A stretch of DNA of 7,038 nt from Acidobacteriaceae bacterium (GCA_003168235.1 PMSZ01000534.1:224-7261), one strand, 5' to 3'. Shown: positions 1 to 6,264, numbered from the stretch's first letter. A program made the numbers and translations. Notes: generated by a model from the letters alone, not told the origin.

Positions 1-2
1 CC

Positions 3-2123
3 CAGCAGGGCACGATCGTCGGCACATTCCAGTACATGGCGCCCGAGCAAGTCGAAGGCAAAGAAGCCGATGCGCGCTCCGACATTTTTGCGCTGGGCGC
101 AGTTCTCTACGAGATGACAACCGGCAGGCGCGCCTTCACCGGCAAAAGCCAGGCGAGCATAGTGGCCGCGATTCTCGCGTCGGAGCCGCCGCCGATCTCC
201 TCGATTCAGCCGCTAACCCCGCCGGCGCTCGAGCAGGTCGTCAAGACCGCGCTGGCCAAAGACCCCGACGAGCGCTTCCAGACAGTCCACGACCTTAAGC
301 TGCAATTGCGCTGGATCGCGCAGGCATCCTCCAGCCAGCTGGCTGCGCCCGCGCAGATTCGCGCTCGCCGCGTAGTGCAGAAGCGTACGTTGCTGATCGC
401 CGCCGTTGCAGGTTGGCTTGTTGCCATCGCGGCGCTCGCGATTTTCTTGTCTAATCGCAGTCAACTCGAAGACGCGCGGCAACCACTCACCGCATCCTGG
501 CTGGCACCCAACGATACAGAATACGCCGCGGTTCAGCATGGTCCACCCGCTCTTTCCCCGGATGGTTCGAGACTCGCCTTCCTGACCGGCAGCAACGCCG
601 ATTTGAAATTGTGGATACGCGACGTCAACAGTGGCGGGGTGCATGAGGTTGGGGACGTCGAGCGGCCAAGCTTTCCGTTCTGGTCACCCGATGGAAAGTA
701 CATCGGGTTTTTTTCCGCCGGGAAGTTGAAAAAAGTAGCTTTGGCCGGCGGGCCGGTGCAGGTGCTCTGCGACGCACCCGAAGGCCGCGGGGCATCCTGG
801 AGCTCGCGCGGCGTGATCATCTTTACGCCTAACATTTATGAACCGCTTTACAAGGTGCCGGAAGGCGGCGGCACGCCGGAGAAACTCACCGAGATCAAGC
901 CGGGCTGGACCCATCGCAATCCCTATTTTCTGCCTGACGGCGATCACTTTCTGTTTACTGCCCGGGATCCGGGAAATTCGGCAACTCCCACGGGCGCGTT
1001 GTTCGCTGCATCGCTCTCGGGCGAACCGCCACGCCAGGTTTTAGATCGCGGCTCGAACGTGCAGTATTCCGACGGATACTTGCTCTACCTGCGGGACACG
1101 GTGCTGGTGGCACAGCGTTTCGATCCGAAATCTCTCAAGTTCAGCGGCGACCCCACGCCCGTAGCCGAAAAGGTCGACTATTTTAACGCGCGCGATCTTG
1201 TAGCTTTCAGCGCCGCGCACGACACGCTGGTCTACCGTCACGGCTCGCGGCAGAAAACACAGCCCATGTGGGTGGATCGCGAAGGTAAAGAGATAGGGCG
1301 GTTCGGCGAGCCCGGTGTCTATTCGTTTCCACAACCTTCTCCCGATGGCTCCGGGGTTGGGATGGTGCGCTCCGATCCCGATACCGGGCGAGGCGACGTG
1401 TGGATCGTCGACACCGCCCGCAACACCGTCTCGCGCAGCACCTTCGCGGACGGGGTCAACCTCAACTATGTTTTTTCTCCGGACGCCAAAAGGATCGCCG
1501 TCAGCACCATTGCCGGCATGGGCTTAGGCGACGGACTTTGGATCCAGCCAACGAGTGGTTCCGGCAGCCAGGAAAAGCTGGGGACGCCTGCTAGGGCGGG
1601 GTCGGTAAGCAGTTGGTCACACGACGGCCGTTATCTTTTCTACGTATTGCAGAACAACGCCACCCGGCAAGACATTTACTATATAGACCTCAACGGCGAC
1701 CGGAAACTGGTTCCTTTCCTGAATACGCCGGCCATTGAAATCCAGCCTATCCTCTCGCCGAACGGCAAATGGCTCGCCTATACCTCTGACGAGTCCGGAA
1801 GATTCGAGGTCTATGTCGCCGCCTTCCCCGGTCCCGGAGGAAAATGGCAGATCTCGAATGGCGGCGGTGATAACGCTTCCTGGAGCGCCGATGGGAAGCA
1901 ACTCTATTATCACAACGGCGACAAGCTCATGATGGTGACCATTCAGAACGCCGATAACTTCCAATTCGGAGCCCCCACGGCACTCCCCATTCACCTGAAC
2001 GAATTCGCCAGCGTTGGCCCGGTAGGGTCCGGCGAACGCTTCCCCGCTCTCAAGCCCCTAACCGGAGGACAGACCCATCCCGAAGAAGTCGTCCTCAACT
2101 GGACCAGGACACTGAAGCAGTAG
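3..2123 (+). CDS. Ser/Thr protein kinase with C-terminal TolB/PD40 beta-propeller, 5'-truncated by window
   Basis: The frame is open from base 3, and the first residues (GTIVGTFQYMAPEQ) are the end of the activation segment and the APE motif of a Hanks-type kinase. The ATG at 36 is therefore internal, and the start, P-loop and HRD/DFG motifs lie upstream. Counting from that Met, residues 1-95 are the kinase C-lobe: SDIFALGAVLYEMTTG is subdomain IX, and the DPDERFQTVHDL region is subdomain XI. A basic stretch (RARRVVQKR, 109-117) precedes one membrane helix (about 118-139). Residues 165-690 form a propeller with repeated PD40-type signatures: SPDGSRLAF (174), SPDGKYIGF (217), SPDAKRIAV (481), SPNGKWLAY (574) and WSADGKQLYY (616). 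The kinase would be cytoplasmic and the propeller probably periplasmic, perhaps as a sensor. Substrate and ligand cannot be read from sequence. This fusion is typical of Acidobacteria. The gene converges on the minus-strand operon. Confidence 0.93.
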   Translation, partial: QQGTIVGTFQYMAPEQVEGKEADARSDIFALGAVLYEMTTGRRAFTGKSQASIVAAILASEPPPISSIQPLTPPALEQVVKTALAKDPDERFQTVHDLKLQLRWIAQASSSQLAAPAQIRARRVVQKRTLLIAAVAGWLVAIAALAIFLSNRSQLEDARQPLTASWLAPNDTEYAAVQHGPPALSPDGSRLAFLTGSNADLKLWIRDVNSGGVHEVGDVERPSFPFWSPDGKYIGFFSAGKLKKVALAGGPVQVLCDAPEGRGASWSSRGVIIFTPNIYEPLYKVPEGGGTPEKLTEIKPGWTHRNPYFLPDGDHFLFTARDPGNSATPTGALFAASLSGEPPRQVLDRGSNVQYSDGYLLYLRDTVLVAQRFDPKSLKFSGDPTPVAEKVDYFNARDLVAFSAAHDTLVYRHGSRQKTQPMWVDREGKEIGRFGEPGVYSFPQPSPDGSGVGMVRSDPDTGRGDVWIVDTARNTVSRSTFADGVNLNYVFSPDAKRIAVSTIAGMGLGDGLWIQPTSGSGSQEKLGTPARAGSVSSWSHDGRYLFYVLQNNATRQDIYYIDLNGDRKLVPFLNTPAIEIQPILSPNGKWLAYTSDESGRFEVYVAAFPGPGGKWQISNGGGDNASWSADGKQLYYHNGDKLMMVTIQNADNFQFGAPTALPIHLNEFASVGPVGSGERFPALKPLTGGQTHPEEVVLNWTRTLKQ

Positions 2124-2174
2124 GAAACTCATCAGGCTAAGGCGTGAGCGGCGTGCCTGTGCTTTCGCCTACTG
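2118..2174. repeat. Nested inverted repeat in the convergent intergenic region
   Basis: Two nested complementary pairs are visible: CAGTAGG (2118-2124) with CCTACTG (2168-2174), and CAGGC (2133-2137) with GCCTG (2155-2159), separated by 8 nt on each side. The outer arm includes the kinase stop codon. An alternative pairing is AGGCG (2140-2144) with CGCCT (2166-2170). The position between convergent genes would suit a bidirectional terminator, but no T-run follows on either strand, so the role is unproven. Confidence 0.3.
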
Positions 2175-2183
2175 AGCTTTGGA

Positions 2184-2209
2184 CCTACTCTCTCAACCTA
2201 CTCTCTCAA
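2184..2209. repeat. Perfect 13-bp tandem duplication over the plsC stop codon
   Basis: CCTACTCTCTCAA occurs twice head to tail (2184-2196 and 2197-2209) with no mismatch. On the minus strand each copy reads TTGAGAGAGTAGG. The copy at 2197-2209 supplies the last sense codons and TAG stop of the acyltransferase gene, and the other lies directly after the stop. Because 13 is not a multiple of 3, the second copy is out of frame. Confidence 0.9.
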
Positions 2210-2905
2210 ATCGGCCGGCAACCCGCTGTTGATCGCGGCGCGCACTTTGGCGATCAGGCAATCGCGTTCTCCGAAGTCAGCGGGTTCGATCGGATCGTGG
2301 AACTGCACGGTCACGGTTCCCGGGCGAATTGCAAACCGCGCCTTCGGCATTACGTCTTCCGTTCCTGAAATCGTGATTGGCACCACTGGCACTTTGCATT
2401 CCTCGGCGAGATAGAAGGGGCCTTTCTTGAAGGGAAGCAATCTGCCATCAAACGAGCGCTTCCCTTCCACGTAGATGGTCATGTTCAATCCCTGCTCGAT
2501 GGCCTTCACGGCATCGCGCACAGCGGAGAGACCCGCATCGCGATTGTCGCGATCGACTGGCACCAGCGATCCGGCGAGCATGATCTGGCCGAGAATTGGA
2601 ACTTTGAATAACCCCTTCTTCACCATGACCGAGGTGCGGCGCGGAATCAGCGGCAAGGTCACCGGCGGATCAAGATTCGAAATGTGGTTCGACATGAAAA
2701 TATAGGTTCGCGCAGGATCGATTTTGTCGAGGCCGATGGTCCGCACTTTCACCCCCGCAATGCGCACGCCAACAAACGCCGACCACATGCAGCTGCGGTA
2801 CAAAAACGTAATGTCATTGGTGAGATAGGTCCAGGGAAAACCAATCAGCGCCGCGAACGGCAGCGACGCGGCCCAGAATGCCAACATGAGAATGGTACGA
2901 AACAC
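2198..2905 (-). CDS. plsC: 1-acyl-sn-glycerol-3-phosphate acyltransferase family protein (PlsC-like)
   Basis: This 235-residue protein is of normal length for the LPLAT/PlsC family, which acylates lysophosphatidic acid to phosphatidic acid at the inner membrane. A hydrophobic N-terminal segment (about 5-28) is a likely membrane anchor. The catalytic HX4D motif is NHISNLD (His74, Asp79). Motif II is around AGSLVPVDRD (111-120), motif III is YVEGKRS (145-151, normally near FPEGTRS), and motif IV is VPITISG (175-181). The chosen start is GTG at 2905, directly after an in-frame TAG (2906-2908), with AAGAAG and GGGG upstream as weak ribosome-binding elements. The ATG at 2887 is an alternative but would cut into the N-terminal hydrophobic segment. 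It is the last gene of the operon, 48 nt after mpl. The acyl donor and exact lyso-lipid are unknown. Confidence 0.88.
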   Translation of the reverse strand: MFRTILMLAFWAASLPFAALIGFPWTYLTNDITFLYRSCMWSAFVGVRIAGVKVRTIGLDKIDPARTYIFMSNHISNLDPPVTLPLIPRRTSVMVKKGLFKVPILGQIMLAGSLVPVDRDNRDAGLSAVRDAVKAIEQGLNMTIYVEGKRSFDGRLLPFKKGPFYLAEECKVPVVPITISGTEDVMPKARFAIRPGTVTVQFHDPIEPADFGERDCLIAKVRAAINSGLPADLRE

Positions 2906-2950
2906 CTACTTCTTCACCCCGAGCTCGTCTACCCCAAGCTTTTTTACCAC
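2906..2950 (-). other. Possible 14-codon minicistron between mpl and plsC
   Basis: A GTG at 2950 opens a frame reading VVKKLGVDELGVKK and closing with TAG at 2908-2906, flush against the GTG start of plsC. GGGGAG (2965-2960) lies 9 nt upstream and could serve as its Shine-Dalgarno. The reading is made of the 15-bp repeat units, so it may be a by-product of the repeat. If translated, it would couple mpl translation to plsC. No homologue is recognised. Confidence 0.2.
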
Positions 2951-2968
2951 GATCTAGTTCTCCCCAAG
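2909..2968 (-). repeat. Degenerate 15-bp tandem repeat, four units, spanning the mpl stop
   Basis: Read on the minus strand, the four successive units are CTTGGGGAGAACTAG (2968-2954), ATCGTGGTAAAAAAG (2953-2939), CTTGGGGTAGACGAG (2938-2924) and CTCGGGGTGAAGAAG (2923-2909). A TAG and the plsC start follow. Conserved positions include the GGGG/GTGG core and the terminal AG. The mpl TAG stop is the last codon of the first unit, and the period of 15 keeps all units in one reading frame. Confidence 0.75.
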
Positions 2969-4429
2969 CGCTTTGGCCGCATGCGTTTTTCTTTCTAGCT
3001 GGCGCAGCCGTTGCGGTAGCTTCTCATAAATGCCGCCGAACCCGCCATTGGAGAGAATCGCCACCACATCACGTTCCCGCAGTTCGGGAGCGATGGCGTC
3101 GGCGATGGCATCCGCGTCGGCCAAAATGCGGGCCTGCTTTCCGCGCTTTCCGATCTCCTCGACCACACGATGCAAATCGAGCCGCTCAGCCTCGGGGATC
3201 GCTTCCGATTTGAAAATCGCGGCGAGCACGACTTGATCGGCCAGCGCCAGGCTGCGAACCAGTGCATCCTGCAGCACATTGCGGCGCAATGTGTTCGACC
3301 GCGGTTCAAGCACCACCCACAACCGCGATTGCGGATACCGCGCCCGGAGCGCCCGAATCGTCTGCTCGATGGCTGTAGGATGGTGCGCGAAGTCGTCAAT
3401 GATCGTGATCCCGTTGATTTCGGCCTTCACCTCCAGCCGCCGCTTCACGCTGCGAAAAGTCTTGAGCGCCTGCGCAATCGCCTCTTTCGCAATTCCATAA
3501 TTCGCTGCCAGCGCCGCCGCCGCGGTCGCATTCCAGACGTTGTATTCTCCGCCCAGCGCGAACTCGAACTCGGCCCACAATTTTCCTGAGCGCAGCACTG
3601 ACCATGAGGTCTGTTGTTCGCCTAGCTTCAGGTTCTCAATTCTCCAGCCTGCGCGCTCGGATCTACCGTAACGTTCGACCGGACAAAACGCTTTCTGCAA
3701 ACAACGATCGATGCTGGCGTTGGCATTATCGCTGTCGTTATCGCGGTCATCGGCCTGAAAACCGACAATGCGCCCGCGCCGCGGCACCAGGTTCACCAGG
3801 CGTTTGAACGCCGTTTCGACCGCATCCAAGTCTTTGTAAATATCGGCGTGGTCGAATTCGACGGAAGTAAGAATGACCGAGTCGGGAAAATAGTGCAGAA
3901 ACTTTGGCCCCTTATCGAAGAATGCCGTGTCGTACTCATCGCCCTCGATAATAAAGTGCTTGCCGTCGCCGAGGCCAAAACTGCGACCGAAGTTTTCCGC
4001 AATTCCGCCGATCAGAAAGGATGGTTGCAGGCCGGCGGTTTCGAAGATCCACGCCAGCATCGAAGTCGTCGTAGTTTTGCCATGGGTTCCTGACACTACC
4101 AAAACGCTTTTTCCGACCAGAAACTCATCATGCAAAATCTGTGGCAGCGAGCAGAATGGAATGCGTTCATCGAGCACTTTCTCCAGTTCGACATTGCCGC
4201 GAGAGAGCGCATTGCCGATCACCACCAGATCAGGGCGAGGATCGAGGTTTGTTTCGGCAAACGGCTGCGCCACCGGAATGCCCAGCGACTCCAGAAATGT
4301 TGACATCGGCGGATAGGCCGCGGCATCCGATCCCGTGACACGGAATCCGCGCTCCTGCAACATGCCGGCAAGCGAAGCCATTGCCGTGCCGCAGATGCCG
4401 CTGAGGTGAATGTGTTTGGGTTGCGTCAT
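2954..4429 (-). CDS. mpl: UDP-N-acetylmuramate:L-alanyl-gamma-D-glutamyl-meso-diaminopimelate ligase
   Basis: This cytoplasmic murein-recycling enzyme couples ATP hydrolysis to joining the salvaged tripeptide L-Ala-gamma-D-Glu-meso-DAP to UDP-MurNAc, bypassing MurC, MurD and MurE. At 491 residues it is somewhat longer than the roughly 457 of E. coli Mpl. Visible Mur-ligase landmarks are the N-terminal UDP-binding motif HLSGICGTAM (8-17), VTGSDAAAYPPMST (31-44), the ATP P-loop SGTHGKTTTT (113-122), EGDEYDTAFFDK (162-173), EFDHADIY (191-198), DDFAHHPTAI (345-354), LEPRSNT (374-380) and SNGGFGGI (460-467). The last motifs separate Mpl from MurC. Extra length lies near 226-240, where DRDN and DSDN are a 12-bp duplication. 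The ATG at 4429 begins 25 nt after ldcA and has no clear Shine-Dalgarno, which suggests coupled translation. LdcA, encoded just upstream, makes its tripeptide substrate. Confidence 0.96.
   Translation of the reverse strand: MTQPKHIHLSGICGTAMASLAGMLQERGFRVTGSDAAAYPPMSTFLESLGIPVAQPFAETNLDPRPDLVVIGNALSRGNVELEKVLDERIPFCSLPQILHDEFLVGKSVLVVSGTHGKTTTTSMLAWIFETAGLQPSFLIGGIAENFGRSFGLGDGKHFIIEGDEYDTAFFDKGPKFLHYFPDSVILTSVEFDHADIYKDLDAVETAFKRLVNLVPRRGRIVGFQADDRDNDSDNANASIDRCLQKAFCPVERYGRSERAGWRIENLKLGEQQTSWSVLRSGKLWAEFEFALGGEYNVWNATAAAALAANYGIAKEAIAQALKTFRSVKRRLEVKAEINGITIIDDFAHHPTAIEQTIRALRARYPQSRLWVVLEPRSNTLRRNVLQDALVRSLALADQVVLAAIFKSEAIPEAERLDLHRVVEEIGKRGKQARILADADAIADAIAPELRERDVVAILSNGGFGGIYEKLPQRLRQLERKTHAAKALGEN
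3725..3748 (-). repeat. 12-bp in-frame tandem duplication within mpl
   Basis: On the coding strand GACCGCGATAAC is followed directly by GACAGCGATAAT, matching at 10 of 12 positions and encoding DRDN then DSDN (residues 228-235). It sits in a loop between the central ATP-binding and C-terminal regions where this protein is longer than E. coli Mpl, so it plausibly arose by replication slippage. Confidence 0.6.
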
Positions 4430-4454
4430 TGTCGTTGGGTTAGAAAAGTCTTGG

Positions 4455-5429
4455 TCAAGTTGTGGCAGACTCCAGAATTTTCAGCGTGACTCCGCCGCCA
4501 ACTTCGAGCCGCGCTTTCACTCCGAACGGCAGAGTGATGTTCGCACCCGACACGTGCCCCGAGCGCAACCCGAACGCCACCGGAATCCCCAAATCGCCAA
4601 TCACTCGCAACACAACTTCTTCCAGCGTGTAATCCTGCGTTGGACTTTGCCGGCAGTCGAGCATCTCGCCGAAGACAATGCCGCGGACATCTTGCAGCTT
4701 GCCCGCCAGCTTCAATTGCATCAGCATGCGGTCAATCTGAAATGGCTTGGCGGCGAGATCCTCGAGAAAAAGAATGGTTCCCTCGGTTTGGATGTCATTC
4801 GGCGTGCCGAGCGCCGCGACCAGAATCGATAAACATCCACCGTAAAGAATTCCCTCAGCTTCGCCCGCCACGAGCGGTTTTGCGCCGGAGTTTCCGGTAA
4901 TTTCCCATTCCGCCACACCACTTACGGCGTTCTGCCACGAAGCCAGATCGACGCCATCGGCGATGGCGAAATCCTTCGCCACCATCGGACCATGGAAAGT
5001 CACGAAGTTGCCGGCGTCGGTAAACGTGGTGAGCAGCGAAGTCAGATCGCTGTAGCCGACGAAGATCTTGGGATGCGCGGCAATCTTTTTTTGATCGATC
5101 TTCTTTACGTCGATTTTCTTTACGTCGAGCGCAGGCAGCAGATAGTTCGAACCATAGCCGCCTCGCGCGCAAACTATCGCGCGAACATCATCGCGCAGAA
5201 ACATGTCTTCCAGTTCCCGCGCACGGCGTTCCACCGAACCGGCAAAGTACAGATCGCGCTCCAGAATCGACTCGAAATAAAACGGCTCGTACCCCATCCG
5301 TCGCAGGGCGTCGCAGCCCGCCTCCAGCATTTCGCGCTTCACGTTCGACGCGGGCGCAACGATTCCCACCCTCTCGCCTGAATGAAGTGCCGGAGGCTTG
5401 ATGCGCGAATTGTGGGGAGCGGCGGCCAT
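4455..5429 (-). CDS. ldcA: L,D-carboxypeptidase (muramoyltetrapeptide carboxypeptidase, peptidase S66)
   Basis: This serine peptidase removes the terminal D-Ala from murein tetrapeptides after the meso-DAP residue, yielding the tripeptide used by Mpl. From the chosen ATG the protein is 324 residues, against about 304 in E. coli LdcA. The N-terminal domain has GERVGIVAPAS (18-28) and the ARGGYGSNYLLPALD region (88-102). The catalytic Ser-Glu-His triad is assigned to Ser127 in GYSD, Glu223 in FLEDL and His292 in SGHVSGA. A three-unit repeat, DVKKI-DVKKI-DQKKI (102-116), adds ten residues shortly before the nucleophile. An in-frame ATG at 5504 would add 25 non-conserved residues and overlap dapF by 59 nt, so ATG 5429 is preferred. 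It lies 16 nt after dapF, and neither start has a clear Shine-Dalgarno. No signal peptide is seen, which agrees with a cytoplasmic recycling role. Confidence 0.94.
   Translation of the reverse strand: MAAAPHNSRIKPPALHSGERVGIVAPASNVKREMLEAGCDALRRMGYEPFYFESILERDLYFAGSVERRARELEDMFLRDDVRAIVCARGGYGSNYLLPALDVKKIDVKKIDQKKIAAHPKIFVGYSDLTSLLTTFTDAGNFVTFHGPMVAKDFAIADGVDLASWQNAVSGVAEWEITGNSGAKPLVAGEAEGILYGGCLSILVAALGTPNDIQTEGTILFLEDLAAKPFQIDRMLMQLKLAGKLQDVRGIVFGEMLDCRQSPTQDYTLEEVVLRVIGDLGIPVAFGLRSGHVSGANITLPFGVKARLEVGGGVTLKILESATT
5082..5126 (-). repeat. 15-bp in-frame tandem repeat, three units, within ldcA
   Basis: On the coding strand the units are GACGTAAAGAAAATC (5126-5112), GACGTAAAGAAGATC (5111-5097) and GATCAAAAAAAGATT (5096-5082). 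Units 1 and 2 differ by one base, and the third is more diverged. They encode DVKKI, DVKKI and DQKKI. One unit fits the usual family spacing between LLPxLD and the PKIFVGYSD motif, so two units look like an added expansion. Confidence 0.92.
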
Positions 5430-5445
5430 GATTGATATTTTTCGT

Positions 5446-6264
5446 TTATGAAGCGACGAACTCTCCCCGGCAAACGATCTTCGCCGGACCGCGCAGATAA
5501 ACATGCTTCTCCCAGCGCACCGTCTGCGCGCCTCCCGGCGCAGTCACCGTCACCGGAGAGGTAACGCGCCCGGCCGCAATCGCAGCCACCGCCGAGGCGC
5601 ATGATCCCGTGCCCGAAGATTGCGTCTCGCCGACGCCACGCTCGAACAGCCGAATTTCGATCTCACTCTGGCCGCGCTTGACCGCATACTCCACGTTCGT
5701 GCCCTGCGGAAACTGCGGCTGTGCCTGGATCAGCGCCGCTTGCCGCTGCCATCCCTCCGGAAAGTTCTCGACGAAAATCACGAAGTGCGGATTGCCCATG
5801 GAAACTTTCATGCCCTGTATGCGAACCGTTCCCGCTGCAATCGACAGTTCACCGCCGAGTTCCGGCGCGCCCATATCCGCCTCAAACTCAAACCTTGAAC
5901 CTTGCCTGCTCGTGAGCTGGCACGTCTTCAGCCCGGCGCCAGTGCGAACAACAATTTCGGTTTTACTGGTTCGCGAACAAATTTCCGCCGCCACGCAGCG
6001 CGTGCCGTTGCCGGAGATTTCCGCCTCCGAGCCATCGGCATTAATCAGGCGCGCCCGGACGTCGGCTTCCCTGTCCGGAAACAGCCACTCCACGCCGTCA
6101 GCGCCGACTCCGTTGTGCCGATCGCACATGCGCCGGCTTATCTCAGCAAGGTCGCCCTCAGCGAGATTGCTTTCGCCCTCCACCAGCAGAAAATCATTGC
6201 CGCAAGCCGACACTTTGGTGAAAGCGATGCCCACGCTCTGCCCGTCCTGCGCCAGCGCGCTCAT
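5446..6264 (-). CDS. dapF: Diaminopimelate epimerase-family protein with both catalytic cysteines replaced by serine
   Basis: Classical DapF interconverts LL- and meso-diaminopimelate with a thiolate/thiol cysteine pair. This 272-residue protein has the family's length and motifs: CGNDFLLVE (21-29), CDRHNGVGADGV (47-58), NADGSE (75-80), GNGTRC (85-90), SMGNPH (155-160), TNVEY (189-193), FERGVGETQ (207-215) and GTGSCA (218-223). At the two catalytic positions, Cys73 and Cys217 in E. coli and H. influenzae numbering, it has Ser84 (EISGNG) and Ser217 (QSSGTG). Other substrate-binding residues appear kept, so it may be a DapF with altered chemistry or a paralogue acting on another amino acid. The ATG at 6264 overlaps the upstream stop as ATGA, implying translational coupling. 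The fold is confident and the DapF activity is not. Confidence 0.85.
   Translation of the reverse strand: MSALAQDGQSVGIAFTKVSACGNDFLLVEGESNLAEGDLAEISRRMCDRHNGVGADGVEWLFPDREADVRARLINADGSEAEISGNGTRCVAAEICSRTSKTEIVVRTGAGLKTCQLTSRQGSRFEFEADMGAPELGGELSIAAGTVRIQGMKVSMGNPHFVIFVENFPEGWQRQAALIQAQPQFPQGTNVEYAVKRGQSEIEIRLFERGVGETQSSGTGSCASAVAAIAAGRVTSPVTVTAPGGAQTVRWEKHVYLRGPAKIVCRGEFVAS
5881..5904 (-). repeat. Adjacent 7-bp and 6-bp microduplications within dapF
   Basis: On the plus strand CTCAAA is repeated at 5881-5886 and 5887-5892, and AACCTTG at 5891-5897 and 5898-5904. On the coding strand they encode part of the QGSRFEFEAD stretch (residues 121-130), between the two halves of the epimerase. Both are perfect but very short, so chance is possible. 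Confidence 0.45.

Noticed and set aside
213..644. 143-codon minus-strand frame inside the kinase gene
   Set aside because: It is antisense to the clear kinase C-lobe and membrane helix and has no family motif or ribosome-binding site.
36..2123. Treating ATG 36 as the true start of the kinase-propeller gene
   Set aside because: The frame is open to the window edge, and the residues just before this Met belong to the kinase activation segment, so the ATG is internal.
3089..3112. 12-bp near-repeat encoding DAIADAIA in mpl
   Set aside because: The length around it matches E. coli Mpl, so it does not look like an insertion. An Ala-rich helix in GC-rich DNA easily gives such similarity.
5430..5504. 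N-terminal extension of LdcA from ATG 5504
   Set aside because: The extra 25 residues are outside the conserved family, overlap dapF by 59 nt and have no Shine-Dalgarno support.
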